Below, one piece after another: positions 28,893 through 36,686 of a stretch of DNA of 64,000 nt. This DNA is from a virus. Within the stretch, counting starts at the first letter, position 1; each line of letters begins with the position of its first letter. The stretch spans positions 62,001-126,000 of the IMG/VR virus record IMGVR_UViG_3300049740_003016; one strand, 5' to 3'. The position numbers were made by a program, and so were the translations under genes. Under the pieces are notes generated by a model. That model did no database searches. It saw only the letters and a program-made list of their open reading frames with translations, and was not told the DNA's origin.

Positions 28893-31800
28893 ATGATAAA
28901 GAATCTACGTGTGTCTGACAAAACTGTCAGAAAATTTAAGTCGGCTAAGTCTTGGAAGTATTCTACAATTGACTCTTTATCTAATTTAGTTTTAGAACAA
29001 ACGAAAACAGATGGAACACAAGTACCGATTAGTCTTGATACTACACAATCAATAGCACTTGAACAGGCATCCAATAAGGCAAAAGTAAAAATAAAGTTTG
29101 GAAAAAAAACCGATGGTAGATTTTATCCAGATGATCACGAATTTCACAATCCAGATATTGAATTAAAAAACACAGATGGGTCTTATTACAGAACTGTTTA
29201 CGATTCAGTCAAACATTTATTTTACAATAGTTATGGCATTTATGACAATGAAGAGGATATTAAAAATCCATTAATGGTATTTGGATCACAAACAGGTCAT
29301 TACAAAACAGACGGAGATGACGGAGATGTATTGAGAGACGATACCGATAGATACGAGAAACGAAAATTGACAGATAATGTTCTTGTAATAGAATTTACAA
29401 AGAATCAATTTGGTGAAACAATTAAGCCAAATAATTTCAAAATTAAAGATTACAGTTCTCCGTATGGTACAATTGAAATAGAAGATGATGGTTGCACTAA
29501 CTTAGTTGTAAGTAATTCTTCGTTTAATGAAATTACTGAAATTTCACACGCAAACTCAGATAAAATTGAATTTCCCAACTTAAAACCAAAGTTTGACTCT
29601 GAGACACTATCATTTGGAAAAAATATAGTTGCCGAGAGTGACTATGTGTTATCTGGTAGTCCAATGGATCAAGATTCTCCAACAGATTTTCTTACAGGTA
29701 GTGCTTCGTTGTTTAAATATGATAAATCTAAAAAGCAATTTAGAAGAATAAGAAAATTTAAATGCCCGTTTACACAAGAAGGTTTGCTATATGAGTCAAA
29801 ACAAAACTCAAATGGTTTTTTAGTCACGGAGTTAGGAAACTTAATTGCGTCTGACGATTATTCACAAAATGATAATTTTGGTGGTGCGGTTGAATTAAAA
29901 AATGGTACGTGTGCAATCGGGAGTTCTCGTTCACATATTACATCTGCCTGCAACGAGGCAAGACAGGGTCATGTCTTTATTTACGACATAAACAAAGGAG
30001 GAACTGAACACTGGGGACTTGTAAATATATTAGAAGGTACACCGGGTTCTGAGTTTGGTTCATCAATTTCAATAAGTGGCAACTATATGGCAATAGGAGC
30101 ACCTGGTATGTATCATTGCGAAGGTGCGATTTACATTTTTGAAAAGTCTATTAGAGATAAAACATCACCTTGGTATAGAATATCAGACTCACACGATGAT
30201 TTATGCTTTAATGAAAAATCAAATAACTTCTTAGGTTTCCCTGTATGCGATAAACTTAAAGAATTGAATGAAACCATATATAGATGGAAAATACAATCCG
30301 CATCTCCACACGAAACACCAATGACTTATTTTTCAGAAAAAGGTGAAGACATCTGCGATGATTATGAAATTGCAACATTCAACGATGAAACCCTGAGTTA
30401 CTATGGAAATGACTTAGGAATGCCTACTAGTAGATTTTATAAGTTTGACGAGGATAGATATACACCACATTACGGCGAGGGTGATGTTATGTGGAAACTC
30501 GTAACTATTATACGACAACCCGGAACCGATATGCTTGGTCAAAAAGTAAAATTGTACGGAAGCACACTTATTTCATCGACACCAAATACAGATAATCAGG
30601 AAGTTTATGTTTTTAGAAAAAGACCAAAACAAGAAACTTCTTGTGATGAGTGGGTGTATACTCAAAAAATTACAAGAACAGGCACCTACAACTATGACCG
30701 AAATAAAGTAAATATGTCAAGTTCTTTTGACAACATAAACTTTAATATAAATAAAAATTCAATTACAATTGATGTAAAAACCAAATCTATTGATAAAAAA
30801 ACATCACCAGGATTTATATGGAGATTGAATGAAGTATTTGGTTCTGGTGAAGACTTATATAGCAGTAAGATTTTTCACGGTGGTCGGACTGAATTGACCG
30901 AACAATTAAAACTGGAGAATCTTCCATATGGTGACCATGTTTTATATGTAGGCAGATATGATGGAAATTTTTTAGTTGATACTCCAGCAGCCATTAACTT
31001 TTCAATCAACCCAACTCCGATTACTCCACAAGAAAGACACGAACAGGTAAAATATCCGTTTACATATAAAGAACCAAAGAAGCATGAATTTGGAATTACA
31101 CTTGAGACAAACGGTAGGTATTTATTTATAGGTGACTCAAGAGATAGAATTTATTCGGATTCTGATTTCAATAGTATTTTCAAAAAAGATTTTAACGCAG
31201 GTTCTGTATATTTTTACTCAATGGAGGAAAGTTCAATTGAATTTATAAGAAAAATATATGAGGATGACGATGATGAAAGACGATACTCAAGTTCGTTTGG
31301 AAGTAGTCTTTCTATGATAGGAAGAGATTTGTTAATTGGATCACCGTGCCTTGAACAAACAAAAATTTCAATAATTGATAATGGAAAAAGTTTTGTCATA
31401 CCAGATTTTTCACATGGTGCTGAAAACAACGAAGAAACTTCTTTTATTGTAGGTGAGTCTATGTTTACTAAATTTGAGCACGAATTTATTGGTGACGATT
31501 TTGTAGATTTAAAACTTAAAATAGATGTTGCTTCAATTGACGCATTATCAATGGAATCACTTGATGATTTTGAAATAAAAGCATCTTTTCTTTCCGAAGA
31601 AGAAAGTTTGGTTGATGGAGAACACGGAACATTTACCCGTGGTATATATCGTGATAAAACTGAATATGATGGAGACTATGTAACTTTCTATTTAAAAGTA
31701 TTGGGTCATAAATTCGATCCAGACGAGGAGGTCGAATTTATATACTATATCCACAGAAATAGTATTCAAGGAACTGCAACTTATTGCAAAATAACAAGTG

Positions 31801-33005
31801 AAAACACTCTTGAAAAAATAAAAAACATAAAAACAATAAAGCAAAAAAATGGAGTGATGGGAAGTTACGGTACATCTGTTGCACTAAGTTCTGATTTTAT
31901 ATTTGTAGGTGAACCTATTGTTGGTGATTGGCCAATTGACTCGATTGAAGGGTTTGGTGAAGAATCTATTGTTTCATTTGATGGTTGTTCTCATGTATTT
32001 ACTTCATCCGGTGATATCGTTTGGGGTAATTTAGAAAAGCAAGATATATTCGTAGAAGGAAAAATAATTAGTTACGATATCAGAACAATAAGAGATAATG
32101 TTAAAATACACGTTGGAAACATTTTCTACAAAAATGGAATTGCAGTGATAACAGAACTTGGAAATTATTTTAAAGAAATGCTTACCCGGGGTGGCCGCAG
32201 AGGTTTTGAAATTTTATTTGACGGAGTAAATTCAATTTATGAGAATGAAATATTATGTAAAGTAAATCCAAATGAATTTAATATTAGTACAAACCCAACT
32301 TCCGTAACATATTCAGATATTCCTTTTGACGTTACAGGTGATAAGAAATTTACGATACTTGATGTATCCTACATTTATAGATACATAATGGGTACATTTA
32401 GAAAAATAGTTGTAGAATCAAGTGATGACGAAGAAGTACGAGATTCCTTGGTGCTTGAACAAGATAAAAAGTGGCCAAACGAGGATGTATTGTTAAGTGA
32501 GTCGGAAGATGTCATCTTAATGAATACATTTATGAATATTACAAAAGATAATGTATTAAATCCAGAAGAAGAGTTGAATATACTTGAACGAATAGATACT
32601 ATTTTTAATATGGGTGCAGACGGATTGGATATTGATGGTGACGGTGCCGTTACTGCTAATGATGCAAAACTTCTTGCTAGATACTTTGTAGGTCGTAAAG
32701 GAAATTCATTAGTTGACGGCTTAATAAATCCACTTGATGATACTATAACACGATACAAACCCTTCCAAATTATTCAGTATTTGGATATAAAGACAGGAAA
32801 AGATAGAGGTAGACGAATTATGCAGGATTTCTTAGATTATGATGAAAATGATAAAAACGATACAACAGGTAGTTATCTTGCACCATTTGCTACTACTATT
32901 GGTTTATATGACGGACCTGATCTGGTAATGACTGCAAAACTTGGTTCACCTATTAAGATAGTTCCAAACTATCCTATAAATTTTTTGATAAAATACGACT
33001 CTTAG
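28893..33005 (+). CDS. Fibre-like protein: seven FG-GAP-like repeats plus two dockerin-like loops
   Basis: 1370 residues. Seven repeats of the form FG-x-x-[LVI]...[VILFM]-[AILF]-[IVS]-G-x-[PS] start near residues 240, 327, 386, 546, 731, 801 and 990 (e.g. NFGGAVELKNGTCAIGSS, EFGSSISISGNYMAIGAPG, SFGSSLSMIGRDLLIGSP). FG-GAP repeats build seven-bladed propellers in integrins and related proteins. Two EF-hand-type calcium loops follow, DVTGDKKFTILD at 1146 and DIDGDGAVTAND at 1246, each with a helix as in dockerin. The C-terminus (TTIGLYDGPDLVMTAK ... FLIKYDS) matches the end of the preceding fibre gene. Probably an adhesin. Confidence 0.7.
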   Translation: MIKNLRVSDKTVRKFKSAKSWKYSTIDSLSNLVLEQTKTDGTQVPISLDTTQSIALEQASNKAKVKIKFGKKTDGRFYPDDHEFHNPDIELKNTDGSYYRTVYDSVKHLFYNSYGIYDNEEDIKNPLMVFGSQTGHYKTDGDDGDVLRDDTDRYEKRKLTDNVLVIEFTKNQFGETIKPNNFKIKDYSSPYGTIEIEDDGCTNLVVSNSSFNEITEISHANSDKIEFPNLKPKFDSETLSFGKNIVAESDYVLSGSPMDQDSPTDFLTGSASLFKYDKSKKQFRRIRKFKCPFTQEGLLYESKQNSNGFLVTELGNLIASDDYSQNDNFGGAVELKNGTCAIGSSRSHITSACNEARQGHVFIYDINKGGTEHWGLVNILEGTPGSEFGSSISISGNYMAIGAPGMYHCEGAIYIFEKSIRDKTSPWYRISDSHDDLCFNEKSNNFLGFPVCDKLKELNETIYRWKIQSASPHETPMTYFSEKGEDICDDYEIATFNDETLSYYGNDLGMPTSRFYKFDEDRYTPHYGEGDVMWKLVTIIRQPGTDMLGQKVKLYGSTLISSTPNTDNQEVYVFRKRPKQETSCDEWVYTQKITRTGTYNYDRNKVNMSSSFDNINFNINKNSITIDVKTKSIDKKTSPGFIWRLNEVFGSGEDLYSSKIFHGGRTELTEQLKLENLPYGDHVLYVGRYDGNFLVDTPAAINFSINPTPITPQERHEQVKYPFTYKEPKKHEFGITLETNGRYLFIGDSRDRIYSDSDFNSIFKKDFNAGSVYFYSMEESSIEFIRKIYEDDDDERRYSSSFGSSLSMIGRDLLIGSPCLEQTKISIIDNGKSFVIPDFSHGAENNEETSFIVGESMFTKFEHEFIGDDFVDLKLKIDVASIDALSMESLDDFEIKASFLSEEESLVDGEHGTFTRGIYRDKTEYDGDYVTFYLKVLGHKFDPDEEVEFIYYIHRNSIQGTATYCKITSENTLEKIKNIKTIKQKNGVMGSYGTSVALSSDFIFVGEPIVGDWPIDSIEGFGEESIVSFDGCSHVFTSSGDIVWGNLEKQDIFVEGKIISYDIRTIRDNVKIHVGNIFYKNGIAVITELGNYFKEMLTRGGRRGFEILFDGVNSIYENEILCKVNPNEFNISTNPTSVTYSDIPFDVTGDKKFTILDVSYIYRYIMGTFRKIVVESSDDEEVRDSLVLEQDKKWPNEDVLLSESEDVILMNTFMNITKDNVLNPEEELNILERIDTIFNMGADGLDIDGDGAVTANDAKLLARYFVGRKGNSLVDGLINPLDDTITRYKPFQIIQYLDIKTGKDRGRRIMQDFLDYDENDKNDTTGSYLAPFATTIGLYDGPDLVMTAKLGSPIKIVPNYPINFLIKYDS

Positions 33006-33017
33006 AGTTTTTTTTTA

Positions 33018-33025
33018 ATATTTAT
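33018..33025 (+). promoter_or_regulatory. ATATTTAT element (late-promoter-like)
   Basis: AATATTTATTA in the 51 nt gap before 33057. The following leader carries TTGGAG at 33042-33047 as ribosome-binding site. Confidence 0.35.
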
Positions 33026-33056
33026 TAACATACAAACTTAAATTGGAGATTAAATT

Positions 33057-33572
33057 ATGATTACAACACCACCACCAACCGGTTTTAGAGAATTTAGAAC
33101 ACAAGCAGATCGTGCTTCAAACAAACTTAGTTTAGAAGACCGTCTTCAAAATTATGATACAATGTATCGTCAATCCGCACCAAGTCCATCTGGAAAAGGA
33201 GCACCTGGAATTGATGACCAAACAAAGGGTCCTGAAGGAGACGGAGCAAACTTTTTTGGTTACGGAAGTAGCGTCGCAACAAATCCATTCGGAGAAGCAG
33301 GAAGTGTAGTTTCAAACGCAAATGCAACCGGGTCCGTAAAAATTAAAGGATTTACTACAAAAAAGAGTGCAGGTAACAAGGTAACTGACTATGGTCATGG
33401 TAATCCTGGTGATGCAGCTGACGGAAGTTTTTATCGTGATAGTAAAATCAACTCAGCAGATGATCCATATATAAACTACATCAAAGGATTTACTGGAACT
33501 CAACGTGATAACAATGGAAGTTCTACTGCGGGTAGAAGTCGTTCCAACGTTGGTGGTTCAAGTTCACGATAA
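33057..33572 (+). CDS. Gly/Ser-rich small virion-like protein
   Basis: 171 residues of low hydrophobicity, rich in Gly, Ser, Asn and Asp, with no domain I recognise. It begins MITTPPPTGFREF and ends in SSSR. A clear GGAG ribosome-binding site and a preceding late-type element suggest strong late expression, consistent with a structural or decoration protein. It is the last gene of the tail-fibre block. Confidence 0.55.
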   Translation: MITTPPPTGFREFRTQADRASNKLSLEDRLQNYDTMYRQSAPSPSGKGAPGIDDQTKGPEGDGANFFGYGSSVATNPFGEAGSVVSNANATGSVKIKGFTTKKSAGNKVTDYGHGNPGDAADGSFYRDSKINSADDPYINYIKGFTGTQRDNNGSSTAGRSRSNVGGSSSR

Positions 33573-33578
33573 ATAATA

Positions 33579-33607
33579 TTGATTTTTCTTATATTTTGTC
33601 ATAACAT
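33579..33607 (+). promoter_or_regulatory. Sigma70-like promoter for RuvC-like gene
   Basis: TTGATT (33579-33584), 17 bp spacer, TAACAT (33602-33607). The ATG at 33613 starts 6 nt after the -10, so the transcript should start at or next to the start codon. It opens the DNA-metabolism operon. Confidence 0.5.
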
Positions 33608-33612
33608 AGTTT

Positions 33613-34140
33613 ATGCAAGATATAAAAGTATCTCTTGGACTAGACATTAGTTCAACGACAATAGGTTATTGTTATTCATCTTCTGAACAGAAAATAAATC
33701 AAGCAGGATACATTTCTGTTCATAAAGAAATCTCCATAAGAAACAAAGCACAAAAGGTTGCGGAAGAATTAAGAAAAATTCAACTGCAACCTTTTGTTAT
33801 TATTGTAGAAGATTCACTTAGTGGATTTGGTGGTGGAAGAACGAGTCAACAGACTATTGTAAAATTAGCAAAGTGTAATGCCATAATAAGTTATGTTGTA
33901 GAAGAGTTATATAATTTAGAAGTACAACATATTAATGTATCTACGATGCGTAAAGCAGTATTTGGAAAAAGCAGAGAAAAAGGATTAGATAGTAAAACAT
34001 TTGTAAAGTGCAACCTTGAAAATATGCTTGATTTATCCGACTTTATTCACTATAATTCTAAGAATAATTATGATAAAAAAAACTACGATATGCTTGATGC
34101 CGTGGTCGCATCTCTGCATCATTGGTATTCTTTAAAATAG
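33613..34140 (+). CDS. RuvC-like Holliday junction resolvase
   Basis: 175 residues with a RuvC/RNase H-like fold pattern. It has D11 in GLDISSTTIG, E66 in IIVEDSL, and D159 with D162 in NYDMLDAVVASLHHW, matching the four acidic metal-binding residues of RuvC enzymes. These nick four-way junctions symmetrically. T4 itself uses the unrelated gp49, so this phage probably replaces it to resolve recombination intermediates before packaging. It is the first gene of a block with primase and the gp46/47 nuclease, and its stop overlaps the primase GTG by 1 nt. Confidence 0.8.
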   Translation: MQDIKVSLGLDISSTTIGYCYSSSEQKINQAGYISVHKEISIRNKAQKVAEELRKIQLQPFVIIVEDSLSGFGGGRTSQQTIVKLAKCNAIISYVVEELYNLEVQHINVSTMRKAVFGKSREKGLDSKTFVKCNLENMLDLSDFIHYNSKNNYDKKNYDMLDAVVASLHHWYSLK

Positions 34141-35069
34141 TGGGCATCTCTGAACAAAAACTTCTCAATCTTCTGCAAAAAGTATTAGGAACTGGAAAAA
34201 TCGTCTCTAAAGACGAGGCTATGTTTATGTGTCCATTTTCACATCATAGAAAACCCAAACTTGCTATTAATTTATCTACACAAAGGTGGCAAAGTTGGAT
34301 TGATACAAATGCAAAAGGCAGATCAATCTATGGTTTATTCAAAAAGATGAATGTTGCTCCACAATATCTTACGGAATTATCTAGAATTGTAAAGATACCA
34401 AAAAACACACAACAAACCGAAGAGGAAGAGATAAAAGTTCACCTTCCATACGAATTTACATCGTTGCAGTATGACACCAAAAAAACAAGAGCATCAAAGG
34501 TTGCGTTTAATTACCTAAGACAACGAAACATATTTTCTTATGATATAGAAAGATATAATATTGGATATTGTGAAAGTGGTGATTATGCCAATAGAATCAT
34601 AGTACCATCATATGATTGTGACAATAATTTAAATTATTTTATAGCAAGAGATTTTACAGGAACTGCGTATTTACGATACAAAAATCCACCAGTCAGTAAA
34701 GATGTTGTGGTGTTTGAGAATCAAATTGATTTCTCTGAACCACTTATTTTTTGTGAGGGTGTATTTGATGCTATGGCAATTCGTAGAAATGCAATTCCAC
34801 TATTGGGGAAGAATATTCCAAGTAAACTAAAAACAAAATTAGTTGAGCATGGAGTTTCTGAAGTATGTATCGTTCTTGATAATGATGCATTCAAAAACGC
34901 ATTACAAATTTCCGAAACATTGATGAACGAAAATGTTCGTGTCAAATTGGTAAAAATGGGAAATGACGATGCGGCGGACATTGGGTTTAATAAAATAATT
35001 CATAAAATTAGAAATGCAGAACTTCTTGATTTTAGTGAATTGATGAAGCAAAAGTTATGCATGAACTAA
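34140..35069 (+). CDS. 61: DNA primase (gp61-like, TOPRIM)
   Basis: GTG 34140 overlaps the resolvase stop by 1 nt (TAGTG) and is preferred over a TTG 18 nt upstream; 309 residues. The N-terminus has a degenerate zinc-finger segment (C31-P-F-S-H35-H36 ... RWQSWID) like phage primases. The TOPRIM domain is visible as FCEGVFDAMAI (C205-E206) and VLDNDAF (D247, D249), the acidic residues that bind Mg2+. Primase makes RNA primers for lagging-strand synthesis with the gp41 helicase, which is not in this window. The second CxxC of a full zinc ribbon is not evident. The stop overlaps the gp47 start by 13 bp. Confidence 0.82.
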   Translation: MGISEQKLLNLLQKVLGTGKIVSKDEAMFMCPFSHHRKPKLAINLSTQRWQSWIDTNAKGRSIYGLFKKMNVAPQYLTELSRIVKIPKNTQQTEEEEIKVHLPYEFTSLQYDTKKTRASKVAFNYLRQRNIFSYDIERYNIGYCESGDYANRIIVPSYDCDNNLNYFIARDFTGTAYLRYKNPPVSKDVVVFENQIDFSEPLIFCEGVFDAMAIRRNAIPLLGKNIPSKLKTKLVEHGVSEVCIVLDNDAFKNALQISETLMNENVRVKLVKMGNDDAADIGFNKIIHKIRNAELLDFSELMKQKLCMN

Positions 35070-35761
35070 AAACAAATTTAAAGAATGTTGAAAAAGTATA
35101 TCATCTCGCAGACATTCATATAAGAAACGTAAAAAGACACAATGAATATTCATTGGTATTTGAAAACTTTTACAAACAAGTAAAAGAAGATAATCTTGAT
35201 AATGCGATAATTTTTATTGGTGGGGATATTGCTCATGCCAAAACAGAAATGAGTCCAGAGTTGATTCACCAAATATCTTCATTTTTAAGAGAGTGTTCTA
35301 AACTTCATCCAACGATTGTAATTGCAGGAAATCATGATTGTAATTTGAATAATCCTGATCGTCTTGACGTACTATCACCTATACTTGATATGATGGACGA
35401 TGACAATTTGTTTTATTTAAAAGATACTGGTGTATATAAATTAGGTGATGTTGCTATTGGAGTTTTTGGGATATTTGAAGAACCAGGTGAATATATCAAA
35501 GGTTCTGACATAAAAGATGATTCTATTAAAACCAAGATTGCGGTATACCACGGTGCGGTAAAAAGAAGTAGAACCGATATAGGATATGTAGTTATGGGTG
35601 GTGATATTAATCTACCTATGTTTAATGGATATGATATTGTTATGCTTGGGGATATACACAAGTATCAAGTTTTGCAGGAGTATCAAACTGAGCATAGATT
35701 TATTCCTGAGAGTAAGATAGATGAATATAAATTAGAAGGATGGTGCGTTAGTGATGACTAA
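35057..35761 (+). CDS. 47: gp47 (SbcD/Mre11-like) nuclease, N-terminal catalytic part only
   Basis: 234 residues of the calcineurin-like phosphoesterase domain, with all metal-binding motifs: DxH (D19-H21), GGDIAH (D57), GNHD (91-94), H165 (YHGAV) and GDIH (198-201). T4 gp47 is 339 residues. The usual region after GDIH, beginning with the SGS-x-IQQN-x-GE motif and the cap/gp46-binding part, is missing here and found instead at the N-terminus of the gp46 gene at 36676. The product is therefore a physically separate catalytic half. With gp46 it should resect DNA ends for recombination-dependent replication. The stop overlaps the glycosyltransferase start by 8 bp. Confidence 0.88.
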   Translation: MHELKTNLKNVEKVYHLADIHIRNVKRHNEYSLVFENFYKQVKEDNLDNAIIFIGGDIAHAKTEMSPELIHQISSFLRECSKLHPTIVIAGNHDCNLNNPDRLDVLSPILDMMDDDNLFYLKDTGVYKLGDVAIGVFGIFEEPGEYIKGSDIKDDSIKTKIAVYHGAVKRSRTDIGYVVMGGDINLPMFNGYDIVMLGDIHKYQVLQEYQTEHRFIPESKIDEYKLEGWCVSDD

Positions 35762-36686
35762 TATACTCATAAGATGTAGAAACATACAAATCGGTGATAC
35801 TTTGTTTGCAAGTAGTGTTGCAAAAAAACTGAAAGAAGAAAACCCAAACTGCGTAGTTCATTATGACATTTCTTTTTTACAACCAATTGAGTTGATGATG
35901 AACAATCCATATATCGATGGGGTGTTTTATAAAGAATCTGCGGATATTCAATATGATGTAGTTTACAATCTAATTGATACAGATTTTGTAATTGATCCAT
36001 ATATATCGGCCGTTTCTCAACTTCAAAGGTTGTGCAATATTAAAAACTTCGACGATACCTTTGAAATTTATACAAACCCTCACCTTGATTATTCTATAAA
36101 GAAAAGTATTCAAGAATTAAAAAACATAAATGAATTAGAAGATGGTGTAATTTTGGTAGGATATCAAGTAGATTGGGAACGAAAAAGTTATTTGTTTACA
36201 GAAGATGAATATGAAAAAGCAGAAGGTGCAGAAGATGGATCAGGATACGGAAGTGGCAAACGAAATATTTATGATATAATAAATCCACTAGAGGTTAACT
36301 CAGATGTTTTGTTGCTTGCACTTGGTATAGAGGAAAAAATTTCCAAGCACTATCCCGAAATAAACTCTACAAACAAATTTTCTTTTACTGCAAGTTTAAT
36401 TAAAAATTGCGACTATGTAATTGGTGCTGAAGGGTGTATTACAAATATGTCATCGGCAATTGGAACAAAAACTATTATTACAACTGATTACATTCATCAG
36501 TTGTTCGGTCCCAAAGGAATTAACTGGTTAAAGCAAGGAAGAGATTTTTCTAATTTAGAAAAAAGAACTCCGTTTTTAGGACCTCATGTGTATTTTCCAA
36601 ATAATGGTCATGTGCATCTTAGTCCATATCTTACTGATTACGAGGTAGGGGAAGAAATTTTAGAAATTGTAACGAATGGAAGATAA
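35754..36686 (+). CDS. GT9-like (heptosyltransferase-fold) glycosyltransferase inserted in gp47
   Basis: ATG 35754 is preferred over GTG 35751; 310 residues. The N-terminal half has IGDTLFASSVAKKLKEENP and NNPYIDGVFY, the pattern of family 9 (ADP-heptose:LPS heptosyltransferase-like) enzymes. The C-terminal half has GAEGCITNMSSAIGTKTIIT ... FGPKG, corresponding to the GT9 donor-binding G-x-x-S-G-x-x-H-x-A-A-x-G-T region but without its His. The gene sits exactly between the two halves of gp47, overlapping the upstream half by 8 bp and the downstream fusion gene by 11 bp. The acceptor is unknown: host glycan, virion or DNA base. Acquisition by insertion is inferred. Confidence 0.72.
   Translation: MTNILIRCRNIQIGDTLFASSVAKKLKEENPNCVVHYDISFLQPIELMMNNPYIDGVFYKESADIQYDVVYNLIDTDFVIDPYISAVSQLQRLCNIKNFDDTFEIYTNPHLDYSIKKSIQELKNINELEDGVILVGYQVDWERKSYLFTEDEYEKAEGAEDGSGYGSGKRNIYDIINPLEVNSDVLLLALGIEEKISKHYPEINSTNKFSFTASLIKNCDYVIGAEGCITNMSSAIGTKTIITTDYIHQLFGPKGINWLKQGRDFSNLEKRTPFLGPHVYFPNNGHVHLSPYLTDYEVGEEILEIVTNGR

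Noticed and set aside
35754-36686. Interpretation of the gp47 interruption as a self-splicing intron or homing-endonuclease insertion
   Set aside because: The insert encodes a glycosyltransferase-like protein, not an endonuclease. It starts and stops in overlap with flanking genes, and no intron-like RNA core was recognised.
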